A stretch of 64,000 bases of DNA from Thalassospira lucentensis (GCF_032921865.1 NZ_CP136684.1:478501-542500); one strand, 5' to 3'. Positions 16,103 to 25,946 are shown, numbered from the stretch's first letter. Notes: generated from the sequence alone by a model not told the origin. Program-made: numbers and translations.

Positions 16103-18580
16103 TCAAAAGCGATAACGTAGCGTCGCCAGAATTGTGCGTTCCTCGCCATAATAGCAGTTATCCGACCACTGCGTGATCAGGCAGGATGCGACATATTCCT
16201 CGTCCATCAGGTTATTCACGTTCAGCCGGAAATCGGCATTGTTCATACCAACCTGTGCCAGATCATAGTTCAGCACGACATCAACCAGCGTGTAGTCCGG
16301 AACCATAAGGGTGTTCGCCTCGTTGGCGGCAGTTTCACCGACATAGCGGATCCCCGCCCCGATACCGAGCCCGTCAAGCGCCCCCTGATCAAAGCGGTAA
16401 TGCCCCCAAAGCGACACCATATGTTCCGGCACCTGCTGCGGACGATTGCCATCCTTGACCGACCCCGGCGCATCAAAGGACGCATCGGTATAAGTGTAAC
16501 CGGCCAGCACGCTAAGATTGTCGGTCAGTTCGGTCCGCGCCTCAAGCTCAATGCCTTGGGATTCAATCGTTCCAACCGGCTCCCATGCCGTCGTCAGATT
16601 GTTATAAACCGCAACGTTCTCCTGTTCGATATGGAATGCCGCCGCACTCAGCATCGTTCTGCTGCCTTCAGGCTGGAATTTTACACCGACTTCATATTGC
16701 GTGCCCTCGGTCGGTTCCAGCGGTTTGCCGGATGCATCACTCGACAGACTGGGATTGAAGGATTCCGAATAATTGAAATAGGGCGCGATGCCGTTATCAA
16801 ACAGATAAAGCACACCACCGCGTTTGGTAAGCTTGCTGCGATCTTCACCCTGTTCAACATTGGTCAAACGGTTCAGGTTGCTGGTTTCCAGCCAATCCTG
16901 CCGAAGGCCCAGCGAGAAACGCCAGTTTTCATAGGCCAGCTGATCCTCGGCATAAAGCCCTGCCTGTTCAAGGGATCGGCTGTTGCTGTTGGTGATTGTT
17001 CCCAAAGCAACCCCGGGGCTACCATAGACCGGATTGAATGCATCGATGTTCGATGCCCCGGTAAACAGCCATTCATTTTCACTTTTACGATCCTGATAGT
17101 CAAAGCCCATCAGAACCGTGTGATCGATATCGCCAGTGGCAAAATTGGCTTCGGCCTGGTTATCCACCGTAAAGGCCCGAAGGCTTTCATCACCACCGCC
17201 ATAGGTACGGGTCAATTCGTTCGAGGTGCCGCTCCAGCCCGTCTGATAGATCTGGTCAAGATGCACATCGGCGTCAAGGAAGCGAAAGTTCTGGCGCACC
17301 GTCCATGTATCGTCGAAATCATGTTCGAACTCGTAACCAACCATATTCTGGGTGCGCTCGAAACTTTCCAATGCCGGATCACCGTCAAAGAAAGTGTTTG
17401 AGATATACTGGCCGTTACGCGGGAAAAGCGTGCCTTCGGACGGAAGGCCATTATGGGTGCCGCCTTCCGGGTCTTTCTGGAAATAACCCGACAGTGTCAG
17501 GCGCGTATCATCGCTGATATTGGCTGTCAGTGACGGGGCAATGGCATAACGTTCTTCTTCGGTGCCTTCGAACTGGGTGTCGGACGCATCTGCTTTGCCG
17601 ACAACGCGATAGGCAAGCTTGCCTGCCTCGTCCAGCGGACCGGTGAAATCAAAACCGACCCCGCGCTGATTGCGGTTGCCATAGGAAAGTTCGACTTCGC
17701 CCTGCTGTTCGAATTGCGGTTTCTTGCTTGATAATGCCACAAGACCACCGGGCGAACTGCGGCCATAAAGAACCGATGCCGGACCTTTGACCACGTCGGC
17801 ACGTTCGACGAAATAGGGATCGATCTGCATCGAGCTATAGGTCGAATCATCGCTCATGGTTTTCAGACCATCGAGATAGATATTATCGATGCTGCGATCC
17901 ACCAGACCGCGCAAAATGATGTAATCGTACCGGTTTGATGCACCGACCTGTCCGGTAAAGGCACCGGGGGTATAGCGCATCGCCTGCATCACCGTCTGCG
18001 ATCCCTGATCTTCCATCTGCTCCTTGGTCACCACCGTAATGCTTTGCGGTGTTTCAAGGATCGGCGTTCCGGTTTTGGTTGCCGCACGCGACCGGGTCGC
18101 GACATAGCCGTCCACCGGCCCATCGGCGGTTTCGGTGACCGCATTGGCTTCGACCCGGACAGGATCAAGAACCGTTTCACCACTGGCGGCAATCTGTTCA
18201 ATCGTGACGGTATTATCCTCGGTAAAGCGCCAGGTGTAACCCGTCCCGCTCAGAAGCTGCCCCAATGCCTGATCAACCGTCATTTCCCCCTGAACGGCGG
18301 ATGCCTGAACCCCGGAAATCCCGCCGGACGGGAAGAACAGACGCACACCTGCCTGATCGGCAAGGCTGGTCAGGGCTCGGTCAAGGTCCTGTGCCGGGAT
18401 GTTGAAATCAATCACGCTCGCCTGTGCGATTTCGGCATTGTCCCGCGATGGCGCAATATCGGCGGCCATCGCATAAAACGGTGCGATGGCCGTGATGCCG
18501 GAAATCACCGTGGTTACCGCAAGACGGCGTTTCCAGCCCATCAGCATCATCCGCCGGACCACACAAACGTTTGTATTCAT
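16103..18580 (-). CDS. TonB-dependent siderophore receptor with STN signalling domain, 825 aa
   Basis: The start at 18580 (MNTNVCVVRR) follows AAGG at a suitable distance; an ATG at 18637 has no binding site. A signal sequence ends near Ala-Met-Ala. Next comes the secretin/TonB N-terminal signalling domain (FNIPAQDLDRALTSLADQAGVRLFF), which contacts the FecR partner. The plug follows (ILETPQSITVVTKEQMEDQ, RGLVDRSIDNIYLDG), and then a 22-strand outer-membrane barrel ending in Phe. It imports a ferric siderophore and reports occupancy to the FecR-FecI pair encoded upstream. The siderophore cannot be named. Confidence 0.95.
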   Translation of the reverse strand: MNTNVCVVRRMMLMGWKRRLAVTTVISGITAIAPFYAMAADIAPSRDNAEIAQASVIDFNIPAQDLDRALTSLADQAGVRLFFPSGGISGVQASAVQGEMTVDQALGQLLSGTGYTWRFTEDNTVTIEQIAASGETVLDPVRVEANAVTETADGPVDGYVATRSRAATKTGTPILETPQSITVVTKEQMEDQGSQTVMQAMRYTPGAFTGQVGASNRYDYIILRGLVDRSIDNIYLDGLKTMSDDSTYSSMQIDPYFVERADVVKGPASVLYGRSSPGGLVALSSKKPQFEQQGEVELSYGNRNQRGVGFDFTGPLDEAGKLAYRVVGKADASDTQFEGTEEERYAIAPSLTANISDDTRLTLSGYFQKDPEGGTHNGLPSEGTLFPRNGQYISNTFFDGDPALESFERTQNMVGYEFEHDFDDTWTVRQNFRFLDADVHLDQIYQTGWSGTSNELTRTYGGGDESLRAFTVDNQAEANFATGDIDHTVLMGFDYQDRKSENEWLFTGASNIDAFNPVYGSPGVALGTITNSNSRSLEQAGLYAEDQLAYENWRFSLGLRQDWLETSNLNRLTNVEQGEDRSKLTKRGGVLYLFDNGIAPYFNYSESFNPSLSSDASGKPLEPTEGTQYEVGVKFQPEGSRTMLSAAAFHIEQENVAVYNNLTTAWEPVGTIESQGIELEARTELTDNLSVLAGYTYTDASFDAPGSVKDGNRPQQVPEHMVSLWGHYRFDQGALDGLGIGAGIRYVGETAANEANTLMVPDYTLVDVVLNYDLAQVGMNNADFRLNVNNLMDEEYVASCLITQWSDNCYYGEERTILATLRYRF

Positions 18581-18610
18581 TCCATAAGCCTTTTCGTCAG
18601 AAACCCCAAT

Positions 18611-18641
18611 GCGAATGAAATTAAGAACCGAAATCATTCGC
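18611..18641. promoter_or_regulatory. Inverted repeat upstream of the TonB receptor
   Basis: Arms GCGAATGA (18611-18618) and TCATTCGC (18634-18641) are separated by 15 bases, 31 bases upstream of the chosen receptor start codon. The half-sites resemble halves of the Fur-box-like site before the sigma factor gene. It could help iron control of the receptor or form a leader hairpin. Confidence 0.4.
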
Positions 18642-18762
18642 TGTTATTTCTGAGACGAAACCGCCTAACGTGATTTGCAGTAAAAAATTCAAAAAATTTT
18701 CCGAAGCCGGATAGAGACAGGAAAAAGGCCAAAAAACCGGGGATTTGGCCGCCCGCAGAAGA

Positions 18763-19827
18763 TCAATAGATGACGGTCAGGAGCGGCAACCGGGTGACAC
18801 GCGCCGACGTCGTCTGTTCGATGGAGGCGAAAATCGCATCGAGGTCGGCGGTTTCAAACACCCCCGTAACCTTAAGCCCGCGCAACGCATCCCGCGCCAC
18901 AACGATTTTCCCCGGCTGATAGCGTTGCAGTTCTTCCATCACATCCGCAAGGGTCCGCTGATTGAAAATCAGCTTGCCGCGCTGCCAACTGCCATAGGCG
19001 GCAAGATCGGCATCCGTGATCTTTTTCAGCCCGCCATTGCCATCATAACGCACTTGCTGCCCGACGGTGATCCGCACCGGCTCACTATCGCCACTGGTGA
19101 CTTCGACAATGCCTTCGCGCACGGTGACATTCGCCGCGTTACCGTCAAGCCGAACCCCGTAAACCGTGCCAACCGCGCGTGCCGCCCCACCATTGGCGGA
19201 AACGACAAACGGATGATCGGCATCCTTTGCCACGTCAAAAATCACTTCGCCCGCTTCAAGGCGGATTTCGCGGCGCGGGCCGGAAAAATTAACCGAAAAG
19301 GCCGATGCGGTATTCATATGCGCAACCGACCCATCGGCAAGCGTCACCACGCGCTGCTGCCCGATGGCGGTGCTATAATCCGATGTCCAGCGCGCGATGG
19401 GCCCGGTTGCTTCCACCCCACCAAACACCGCCAGCATCAAGGCACAAACCATTGCCCCGGCAATGACAAGGCGTCCGGGCCGGGGGCCGGATACCCTGCG
19501 TTGTGCCAGTTGTAGCGTAAGTTGCCTGCGGGGTGTTGCGGTCCCCGGCGCGGGTGACTGGAAACTGCCGATCTCGTGCCGGATATCGGGATTTTCCTGC
19601 CATTGCTGCGCGGCTTCGGTTTGACCGACGGCGGCAAAAAGGCTTCGGGCCTCGGCCGCGGCACGGGCATGATCCGGGCTTTGCGCGCACCAGTCGGCAA
19701 AGGCTGCACGATCCCGCGCACCGGCATCGCCCGATTGCAACATCACGAGCCACTCGATCGCCTGATCGCCAAGATCAGTCGCCACTGGCCTGTCTGTTGA
19801 CTGCGGATCCGAATGCCCGGTTTTCAA
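18763..19827 (-). CDS. FecR-family anti-sigma factor / iron-signal transducer
   Basis: The 354-residue protein has the N-terminal domain typical of FecR (ATDLGDQAIEWLVMLQSGDAGARDRAAFADWCAQSPDHARAA, with the WL..W pattern), one membrane segment near residues 120-140, and a periplasmic FecR domain (VVTLADGSVAHMNTASAFSVNF, GEVIFDVAKDADHPFVV). The C-terminal part resembles an STN module (VFETADLDAIFASIEQTT). It passes the signal from the loaded TonB receptor to the FecI-type sigma factor. Gene order sigma factor, FecR, receptor on the same strand is the standard arrangement. Confidence 0.93.
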   Translation of the reverse strand: MKTGHSDPQSTDRPVATDLGDQAIEWLVMLQSGDAGARDRAAFADWCAQSPDHARAAAEARSLFAAVGQTEAAQQWQENPDIRHEIGSFQSPAPGTATPRRQLTLQLAQRRVSGPRPGRLVIAGAMVCALMLAVFGGVEATGPIARWTSDYSTAIGQQRVVTLADGSVAHMNTASAFSVNFSGPRREIRLEAGEVIFDVAKDADHPFVVSANGGAARAVGTVYGVRLDGNAANVTVREGIVEVTSGDSEPVRITVGQQVRYDGNGGLKKITDADLAAYGSWQRGKLIFNQRTLADVMEELQRYQPGKIVVARDALRGLKVTGVFETADLDAIFASIEQTTSARVTRLPLLTVIY

Positions 19828-19924
19828 AACCCGATACCCCGAAAATGGTTCTGTCCGGCCCCGGCTATGAGGCCCTTACTGTTAAGACGTTTGGGCAGGG
19901 GCAAATCCACAATGATTTCCGTCA

Positions 19925-20449
19925 TTATTTTTTGCCCTCGCGCAGAAGCTCGTCGCGGCAATGTTGCAGGGCGCGCACGATATATTTCGCCACCATGCTG
20001 TTCGATACGCCAAGGCGCCTGGCAATTTCACTGTGCGACAAACCATCGACCCGAAACATCAGCAACGCCATGCGTGGCTTTTCTGGCAGTTTTTCCAATG
20101 CTTTATCAAGCAGTAATATCTGTTCGCGATCCAGGATAATGTTTTCTGGGCCGGGTTTGGGATCGTGGATCGCGTCGGTATCCTCGTCCATGTCGTGATG
20201 GGCGGTGATGCGTTTTTCCCGCCTGATCCCGTCAATCGCAAGGTTCCCGGCAACCCGATAGACATAGGCACGCGGATTTTCGATCACGTCCCCCTGATCG
20301 GGTGTATCGGCAAGCCGCACATAGGTATCCTGCACGACATCGGCTGCGCGTTCATGGTCCCCGCCCAGCTTTCGGGTCAGAAACCGGAAAAGCTGTTCGT
20401 AATTTTCCTGAAAGCTTGCGATCAGAACCGATGCGCTGTTGCGCGCCAT
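19925..20449 (-). CDS. FecI-type ECF sigma factor
   Basis: The start at 20449 (MARNSASVLIAS) puts the sigma-2 region (FRFLTRKLGGDHERAADVVQDTYVRLAD) at the usual distance from the N-terminus; the frame stays open to 20533 but that part is not typical. Region 4 (EKLPEKPRMALLMFRVDGLSHSEIARRLGVSNSMVAKYIVRALQHC) is complete. At 174 residues the length is normal. It directs RNA polymerase to the iron-uptake receptor genes when released by its FecR partner. A Fur-box-like palindrome sits upstream, so iron probably represses it. Confidence 0.93.
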   Translation of the reverse strand: MARNSASVLIASFQENYEQLFRFLTRKLGGDHERAADVVQDTYVRLADTPDQGDVIENPRAYVYRVAGNLAIDGIRREKRITAHHDMDEDTDAIHDPKPGPENIILDREQILLLDKALEKLPEKPRMALLMFRVDGLSHSEIARRLGVSNSMVAKYIVRALQHCRDELLREGKK

Positions 20450-20531
20450 GGTCTTGCCCAAACATGCCGTTGCCAAATGATACAGGTTCCCCTGTTCCGC
20501 CCGTGTATTAGCAAGAACCATAACACAAAAC

Positions 20532-20550
20532 AATGAGAATAATTCGCATT
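20532..20550. promoter_or_regulatory. Fur box candidate upstream of the ECF sigma factor gene
   Basis: The 19-base site AATGAGAATAATTCGCATT is a 9-1-9 inverted repeat with one mismatch and resembles the Fur consensus GATAATGATAATCATTATC. It lies 83 bases upstream of the chosen sigma factor start codon. The neighbouring iron-uptake genes fit iron-responsive repression; Irr or RirA boxes were not excluded. Confidence 0.7.
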
Positions 20551-20586
20551 GTTAATAACTATACATACCGGTACCCCCCAAAACAA

Positions 20587-20620
20587 AAGGCTGCCACCGG
20601 TTTCCCGATAGCAGCCTTTG
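20587..20620 (-). terminator. Rho-independent terminator after queF
   Basis: The stem AAAGGCTGC (20587-20595) pairs with GCAGCCTTT (20612-20620), with TTTTGTTTTG following on the minus strand. It lies 30 bases after the queF stop codon and separates the queuosine genes from the iron-uptake genes. Confidence 0.8.
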
Positions 20621-20650
20621 ATTTCGCTGCAATTCCGGCAGACCTCGCTA

Positions 20651-21118
20651 CTAGCCACGCCCGCGATAGGGCGCCACACCCTGATCGGGGATCCACACCC
20701 CTTCGGGGGCCGGGCCGGTCTGGTAAAACACGTCAATCGGAATGCCGCCGCGCGGATACCAGTAGCCACCAATGCGCAGCCATTTCGGATCAATCATATC
20801 GGCAATCCGTTTGCCGACCTTGACCGTGCAATCCTCGTGGAACGAGCCATGATTGCGAAACGACGTCAGAAACAGCTTCAGCGACTTGCTTTCGACAAGC
20901 CAGTCACCCGGCACATAATCAATCACCAGATGGGCGAAATCCGGCTGACCGGTGATCGGGCAAAGCGATGTGAATTCCGGTGCGACAAACCGCACGCAGT
21001 AATCGGTTCCCGCCTGCGGGTTCTGCACCCGTTCAAGGACTGCCTCATCCGGGCTTGCGGGCTGTTCGGTGGTCCCGCCCAGCATAGTCAGGTTGTCGTA
21101 AATGGTTTGATCGGCCAT
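20651..21118 (-). CDS. queF: NADPH-dependent 7-cyano-7-deazaguanine (preQ0) reductase
   Basis: QueF reduces the nitrile of preQ0 to the amine preQ1. The start at 21118 ([10 protein letters not shown]) gives 155 residues, the size of the short YkvM-type enzymes; an ATG at 21184 lies inside tgt. The active-site cysteine is in [17 protein letters not shown], with the catalytic aspartate shortly after. The QueF signature [20 protein letters not shown] is intact. The gene starts 4 bases after the tgt stop codon and is the last gene of the operon, ending in a terminator. Confidence 0.95.
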   Translation of the reverse strand: MADQTIYDNLTMLGGTTEQPASPDEAVLERVQNPQAGTDYCVRFVAPEFTSLCPITGQPDFAHLVIDYVPGDWLVESKSLKLFLTSFRNHGSFHEDCTVKVGKRIADMIDPKWLRIGGYWYPRGGIPIDVFYQTGPAPEGVWIPDQGVAPYRGRG

Positions 21119-21122
21119 GTGA

Positions 21123-22265
21123 TTAATCCTCGATGATCGGCACGGGATCAATGTCCCCGCCTTCCTGCCCGGCGTAAAAATCACGGGCGAACTGTTCCAT
21201 ACGGCCCTCGGAAATGGCGTCCCGCATGCCGCGCATCAGATCCTGATAATAGGCAAGGTTATGCCACGTCAGCAGAACCGCCCCCAAAATCTCGCCCGCC
21301 TTGATCAGGTGATGCAGATAGGCCCGCGAATATTTCGTGCAGGCCGGGCAATTGCATTGATCGTCAAGCGGACGGTCATCATCGCGATGACGGCCGTTTT
21401 TAAGGTTCAGCGTCCCGCGATGGGTAAAGGCCTGCGCATTGCGGCCCGAACGGGTCGGCAAAACGCAATCAAACTGGTCAATCCCGCGCATCACCGCACC
21501 GACAAGGTCCGATGGCTTGCCAACCCCCATCAGGTAACGGGGCTTGTTGGCCGGCAGCATATCGACACAGAAATCAAGTGTATCGAACATGATCTGCTGG
21601 CCCTCGCCAACCGCAAGCCCGCCGACCGAATGGCCCGGAAGGTCAAGTTCGGCCAGTTTTTCGGAACTTTCGCGCCGCAGGTTTTCAAAAACACTGCCCT
21701 GCTGAATGCCATAAAGCGCATAGCCGTCACGTTCGACAAACGCATCCTTGGACCGCTTGGCCCAGCGCATCGACATGCGCATGGAATCCGCGGCCTGCTG
21801 CTCGGTCGCCGGGAACGGGGTGCATTCGTCAAACGCCATGGTGATGGTCGACCCCAGCAGATGCTGGATTTCCATCGACCGTTCCGGCGACAGCGCAAAT
21901 TTGCGCCCGTCGATATGGCTTTTGAACGTAACACCATCTTCGGTGATCTTGCGCAGTTTGGACAGTGACATCACCTGATACCCGCCGCTATCAGTCAGGA
22001 TCGGCTTGTCCCAATTCATGAATTTGTGCAAACCGCCAAGGCGTGCAATGCGCTCCGCACCGGGGCGCAGCATCAGGTGATAGGTGTTGCCAAGCAGGAT
22101 TTGCGCACCGGTATCGGCAACGTTTTCCGGCAGCATGCCCTTGACCGTGGCAGCCGTTCCGACCGGCATGAAGGCCGGGGTATCGATCACGCCGTGGGCG
22201 GTATGAATGCGGCCGAGACGGGCCTTGCCGTCGGTCGCCAGAAGTTCATAACGGAATTCAGTCAT
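21123..22265 (-). CDS. tgt: Queuine / preQ1 tRNA-ribosyltransferase
   Basis: The enzyme exchanges guanine 34 in GUN anticodons for preQ1. The 380-residue protein has [20 protein letters not shown] near the start, the substrate-pocket sequence [12 protein letters not shown], the VGGLAVGEG loop, the catalytic-aspartate region after it, and the zinc site [18 protein letters not shown]. Length and motifs are normal for the bacterial form. Its ATG overlaps the queA stop codon by one base, so translation is coupled. Confidence 0.97.
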   Translation of the reverse strand: MTEFRYELLATDGKARLGRIHTAHGVIDTPAFMPVGTAATVKGMLPENVADTGAQILLGNTYHLMLRPGAERIARLGGLHKFMNWDKPILTDSGGYQVMSLSKLRKITEDGVTFKSHIDGRKFALSPERSMEIQHLLGSTITMAFDECTPFPATEQQAADSMRMSMRWAKRSKDAFVERDGYALYGIQQGSVFENLRRESSEKLAELDLPGHSVGGLAVGEGQQIMFDTLDFCVDMLPANKPRYLMGVGKPSDLVGAVMRGIDQFDCVLPTRSGRNAQAFTHRGTLNLKNGRHRDDDRPLDDQCNCPACTKYSRAYLHHLIKAGEILGAVLLTWHNLAYYQDLMRGMRDAISEGRMEQFARDFYAGQEGGDIDPVPIIED

Positions 22266-23314
22266 CAGCTTTTTTCAATCTTGCTGGCGCATTCAAGCAG
22301 GCTGCAATCGCCATAGGAATAGAAACGGTATCTGTTTTCAATCGCGTGGCCATAGGCCGCTTGCATGCGATCAAACCCGGCAAAGGCCGATACCAGCATA
22401 AACAGCGTCGACCGCGGCAGATGGAAATTGGTCAGCAGCATATCAACCGCCCGGAATTTATAGCCCGGCGTAATAAAGATGTCGGTTTCGTTCTCGAACG
22501 GTTCAACCACCCCGTCTTCGCGCGCCGCACTTTCAAGCAACCGAAGCGACGTCGTCCCCACCGCAATCACCCGCCCGCCCTTGGCGCGCGTTTCGTTGAT
22601 CAGGTTCGCGATCTCGGGCGATATGCTGCCCCATTCGGCATGCATCTTATGATCGTCGGTATCATCGACCTTGACCGGCAAAAACGTGCCCGCCCCGACA
22701 TGAAGCGTGATCGTGCGGCGCTCAATACCGCGCGCATCAATTGCTGCCAGCAATTCCGGGGTGAAATGCAAACCCGCAGTCGGGGCTGCCACCGCACCAT
22801 CATGCTGGGCGAAAATCGTCTGATAATCCGATCTGTCCTGATCATCCCCGCCCTTGTCGCGCCGGATATAGGGCGGCAACGGCATCACGCCATATTTTTC
22901 AAGCGCTGCAATCAGATCGGCACCGGCAACGTTAAACCGCAGCAACACCTCGCCGCCGTCTTTCTTTTCCATGACTTCGGCTTCGAAATCATCGGCAACC
23001 CTGAAGGTTTCGCCAACGCGCAGCTTCTTGGCCGGTTTGGCAAAGGCGCGCCATTGTGCAAGACCTTCCTGCTTGTGCAGGGTCACTTCAATGCCTGCAT
23101 CGCCGCGCTTGCCAAACAGGCGGGCCGGGATCACGCGGGTATCATTGGAAATCAGAAGGTCGCCGGGCTGCAGGATATCGGGCAGTTCGCGAACGATGCG
23201 GTCATGCGTTTCCCCGCCCGTCAGGTCAAGCATACGGGCACTGTCACGCGGATTGGCCGGATGTTCGGCAATGCACTCACGCGGCAGATCGAAATCGAAC
23301 AGATCGACTTTCAT
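22265..23314 (-). CDS. queA: S-adenosylmethionine:tRNA ribosyltransferase-isomerase
   Basis: QueA moves the ribosyl group of S-adenosylmethionine onto preQ1 in tRNA, giving epoxyqueuosine. The 349-residue protein begins [20 protein letters not shown] and contains [29 protein letters not shown] and [18 protein letters not shown], all QueA hallmarks. It is the first gene after a terminator that ends the YhhQ-type gene, so it should have its own promoter in the 125-base gap; I saw no obvious preQ1 riboswitch there. Confidence 0.97.
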   Translation of the reverse strand: MKVDLFDFDLPRECIAEHPANPRDSARMLDLTGGETHDRIVRELPDILQPGDLLISNDTRVIPARLFGKRGDAGIEVTLHKQEGLAQWRAFAKPAKKLRVGETFRVADDFEAEVMEKKDGGEVLLRFNVAGADLIAALEKYGVMPLPPYIRRDKGGDDQDRSDYQTIFAQHDGAVAAPTAGLHFTPELLAAIDARGIERRTITLHVGAGTFLPVKVDDTDDHKMHAEWGSISPEIANLINETRAKGGRVIAVGTTSLRLLESAAREDGVVEPFENETDIFITPGYKFRAVDMLLTNFHLPRSTLFMLVSAFAGFDRMQAAYGHAIENRYRFYSYGDCSLLECASKIEKS

Positions 23315-23344
23315 CGGAAAAACAAAACCTGCAATTATCAGAAA

Positions 23345-23375
23345 AAATCAGAGGGGCGTTTTATACCGCCCCTCT
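23345..23375 (-). terminator. Rho-independent terminator after the YhhQ-type gene
   Basis: The stem AGAGGGGCG (23350-23358) pairs with CGCCCCTCT (23367-23375). On the minus strand it is followed by TGATTTTTTC. It lies between the YhhQ-type stop codon and the queA start codon. Confidence 0.8.
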
Positions 23376-23439
23376 TTGCAAAACCTCAAGGCATCGCGTC
23401 GGAATATCAGCCCTGCATCCACCTGGCATCAACCCGCCA

Positions 23440-23985
23440 TCAGCTTTGGGCGGGGGCTGCTTTCATGCGCGGGGTCACCACCGTCATCAGCAAACGGAAC
23501 GGTGCCAGACAGGTCAGCGCCATGATCACCTTGGCCGCGAAATCGCCCATCGCCCATGTGTGCCAAGGAAGCCCGGTACCGACGAACGCGATGGAAAAGA
23601 ACAAAGCCGTATCGACGGCCGATCCGATCCCCGATGATATCAGCGGTGCTTTCCACCAGGTCGCCCGGCGCAGCTTGTCAAACACCGTAATGTCGAGCAT
23701 CTGCGCAATCAGAAACGCCGTGCCCGATGCAATTGCAATGCGCGTGTCCGCCACGATCAAAGACAACACAACCGCAATCGCAAAGCCTGCCAGAACGACT
23801 ACGCGTGCGGCCTTCGCCCCGCGCGCCCGGTTGGTCAGATCGGTAACCAGAAACGCCACCGGATATGTAAACGCGCCATAAGTCAGCCAGTCGGCCAGAA
23901 CGCCCGGCAGCGGATATTCAACCAGAATGTTCGATGCAACAACCGTCACGGCCATTGCCAGAACGCCAATAATGATGGCTTTCAT
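23440..23985 (-). CDS. yhhQ: YhhQ/VUT-family queuosine precursor transporter
   Basis: The 181-residue protein has about six membrane segments and the family sequences TYPVAFLVTDLTNRARGAKAAR and SGTAFLIAQMLDITVFDKLR. YhhQ of E. coli imports preQ0 and preQ1. Its place directly upstream of queA-tgt-queF supports uptake of 7-deazaguanine precursors here. With queF present, imported preQ0 could be used. The de novo genes queC, queD and queE are not in the window. The symbol follows the family name. Confidence 0.88.
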   Translation of the reverse strand: MKAIIIGVLAMAVTVVASNILVEYPLPGVLADWLTYGAFTYPVAFLVTDLTNRARGAKAARVVVLAGFAIAVVLSLIVADTRIAIASGTAFLIAQMLDITVFDKLRRATWWKAPLISSGIGSAVDTALFFSIAFVGTGLPWHTWAMGDFAAKVIMALTCLAPFRLLMTVVTPRMKAAPAQS

Positions 23986-24131
23986 CGTTTTTCCTTAACC
24001 AAAATCCTGACCAGAAGCAGAACGCACGCATAAGAAATCTCGCGGCCCACTTTGATTGGGCGACGATTCGGCACGGGTTTGATTCAAATTATGTTTTCGG
24101 TAATTACGCTTGCCACCGCACAGGGTCAAGG

Positions 24132-24164
24132 AAAAACGGCGGCCAGACCAAAGCCTGACCGCCG
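24132..24164 (-). terminator. Rho-independent terminator after the phosphate transporter
   Basis: The 10-base arms 24137-24146 and 24155-24164 pair with one G-U pair, and the minus strand continues with TTTTTCC. It lies about 85 bases after the pit-type stop codon. Confidence 0.7.
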
Positions 24165-24247
24165 CTGCAGATCGCTGCAAGCTGCCCCGGGGAAAAGGAG
24201 GAGCACCGTGCCGCGAAACTTCAATTCTGCGCTTAATTCCGTCGGAA

Positions 24248-25777
24248 TTAAAGCATGATCCCGCGAATGGTGAAAAACAGCAACGCGCCAAGGAACGCCC
24301 CGGCCGGAACCGTGATCACCCAGGCGGTCGCAATCGTCACCGCATAACGACGCCGCACCAGCAACCGCTTGCGCAGTTTCTTCTCGGCCTTTTCGGCCTG
24401 TGCCGGGTCAAGCTGGCGCAGGGCTTCGATATGCTGTTTCTGTTCGTCGGTTTCGGTATCTTCGCCAACCAGCATCGGCGCATTGTCGACCCGGCGACGA
24501 TGGCTCAGCGTTTCACGCAGGAACCCGACGCCAAAAACCGCACCAACCGCGATATGCGTCGAACTGACCGGAAGGCCAAGGGCGGATGCCACAATCACCG
24601 TCAATGCCGCCGACAGCGCCACGGTATAAGCCCGGATCGGATCAAGCTTGGTGATTTTCGATCCGACCGTCTTGATCAGTTTCGGCCCGAAAAGGATCAG
24701 ACCGGCCGAAATGCCAATCGCACCAATCACCATCACCCAGATCGGGATCGGGGCCGATGTCACGATCTGACCGCTATCAACACCCGAAACGATGGCGGCC
24801 AACGGACCGATGGCATTCGCCACATCGTTTGACCCATGCGCGAATGACAGAAGGGCGGCGGACACAATCAGCGGAATACGAAACAGCGATGCGATTTCCT
24901 TGCGCCGCCCGGTCATGCTGCGCGATGCCCGCAGGACCGCCTTGCGCACGGGGAAAAGGGTCACGAAAAACGCACCTATGCCGATCAGAACAACCTGCCA
25001 GGTCTCGGTTTTCCAGACCTTCGATATCCCCTTCATCATCAGATACATGGTAAAGGCCGATACCATCACACCGACCAGGATCGGCACCCATTTGCGGGCC
25101 GCCTCGACACGGTTGTCGGTATAAAGAATTCTGAACTTGATAAAGGCAAGGAACCCGGCGGCAATCACCCCGCCCAAAACCGGCGAAATCACCCAGCTTG
25201 CCGCAATCGTCCCCATGGTCGGCCAGTTTACCGCATCAATCCCGACCGCTGCCATACCGGCCCCCATCACCCCACCGACGATGGAATGGGTGGTCGAAAC
25301 CGGCGCACCAAGCCACGTGGCAAGGTTAAGCCAAAGGGCGGCTGCCAGAAGGGCCGCCATCATCGCCCAGACAAAGGTCTGCGCATCAGGCATCTGCGTC
25401 GGGTCGATGATGCCGTTCTTGATCGTGCCGACAACATCGCCACCGGCGATAATCGCACCGGCGGCTTCAAACACGGCTGCAATCAAAAGGGCGCCAACCA
25501 TGGTCAGCGCCTTTGAACCAACAGCGGGACCAACATTGTTGGCCACGTCGTTGGCGCCGATATTCAGCGCCATGTAACCGCCAATCACCGCGGCGGCGAT
25601 CAGGAACCCACTTTGCGGCAAGCCACCCATATGAAAGGCAACAAAGGCGCTGCACGCCAAAAGAAAGACAAGCGCAAGTCCGAGCTTCGCACTCAGGGAA
25701 GCAGTCTCACCGACACCCGCATCCATGCGGCGCTGCCATTTGAGATCCTTATCCAGAGCGGTTTTCTTTGCGACCAT
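24248..25777 (-). CDS. PiT-family inorganic phosphate transporter, 509 aa
   Basis: Two copies of the PiT signature are visible: GANDVANNVGPAVGSKALT near residue 75 and GSNDVANAIGPLAAI in the second half, each followed by an APVSTTHSIVGG-type helix (second copy LPVSSTHIAVGAVFGVG). About ten membrane segments surround a cytoplasmic loop. A charged insert near residue 440 (EDTETDEQKQHIEALRQLD) is typical of the longer alphaproteobacterial forms. It takes up metal phosphate with a proton or sodium ion. The ATG at 25777 is preferred to a TTG two codons earlier. No PhoU-like partner gene is adjacent, and no Pho box was identified. Confidence 0.93.
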   Translation of the reverse strand: MVAKKTALDKDLKWQRRMDAGVGETASLSAKLGLALVFLLACSAFVAFHMGGLPQSGFLIAAAVIGGYMALNIGANDVANNVGPAVGSKALTMVGALLIAAVFEAAGAIIAGGDVVGTIKNGIIDPTQMPDAQTFVWAMMAALLAAALWLNLATWLGAPVSTTHSIVGGVMGAGMAAVGIDAVNWPTMGTIAASWVISPVLGGVIAAGFLAFIKFRILYTDNRVEAARKWVPILVGVMVSAFTMYLMMKGISKVWKTETWQVVLIGIGAFFVTLFPVRKAVLRASRSMTGRRKEIASLFRIPLIVSAALLSFAHGSNDVANAIGPLAAIVSGVDSGQIVTSAPIPIWVMVIGAIGISAGLILFGPKLIKTVGSKITKLDPIRAYTVALSAALTVIVASALGLPVSSTHIAVGAVFGVGFLRETLSHRRRVDNAPMLVGEDTETDEQKQHIEALRQLDPAQAEKAEKKLRKRLLVRRRYAVTIATAWVITVPAGAFLGALLFFTIRGIML

Positions 25778-25889
25778 GATCAACCGTTACTAAAAAGGGA
25801 ATCGACGCGCGGATCATGTCGAAGCAAACCCGGTTTGTTAAGGTTTTTTTGCCTTTTTATGACAGCCATGTCCCAAAGCCCCCCGCCAA

Positions 25890-25921
25890 AAGCAAAACGG
25901 CCCCGCATTGCAGGGCCGTTT
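25890..25921 (-). terminator. Rho-independent terminator after the AsmA gene
   Basis: The stem AAACGGCCC (25895-25903) pairs with GGGCCGTTT (25913-25921). On the minus strand TTTTGCTTTT follows. It lies 26 bases after the AsmA stop codon. Confidence 0.8.
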
Positions 25922-25946
25922 CGTCATTTAGGGCCGTGTCAGAAAA

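Noticed and set aside
23315-23439. Possible preQ1 riboswitch upstream of queA
   Set aside because: The only strong structure is the terminator of the upstream gene; no preQ1 aptamer core sequence could be seen.
22346-23881. A 511-codon open frame on the plus strand
   Set aside because: Antisense to queA and the YhhQ-type gene and running through the terminator between them.
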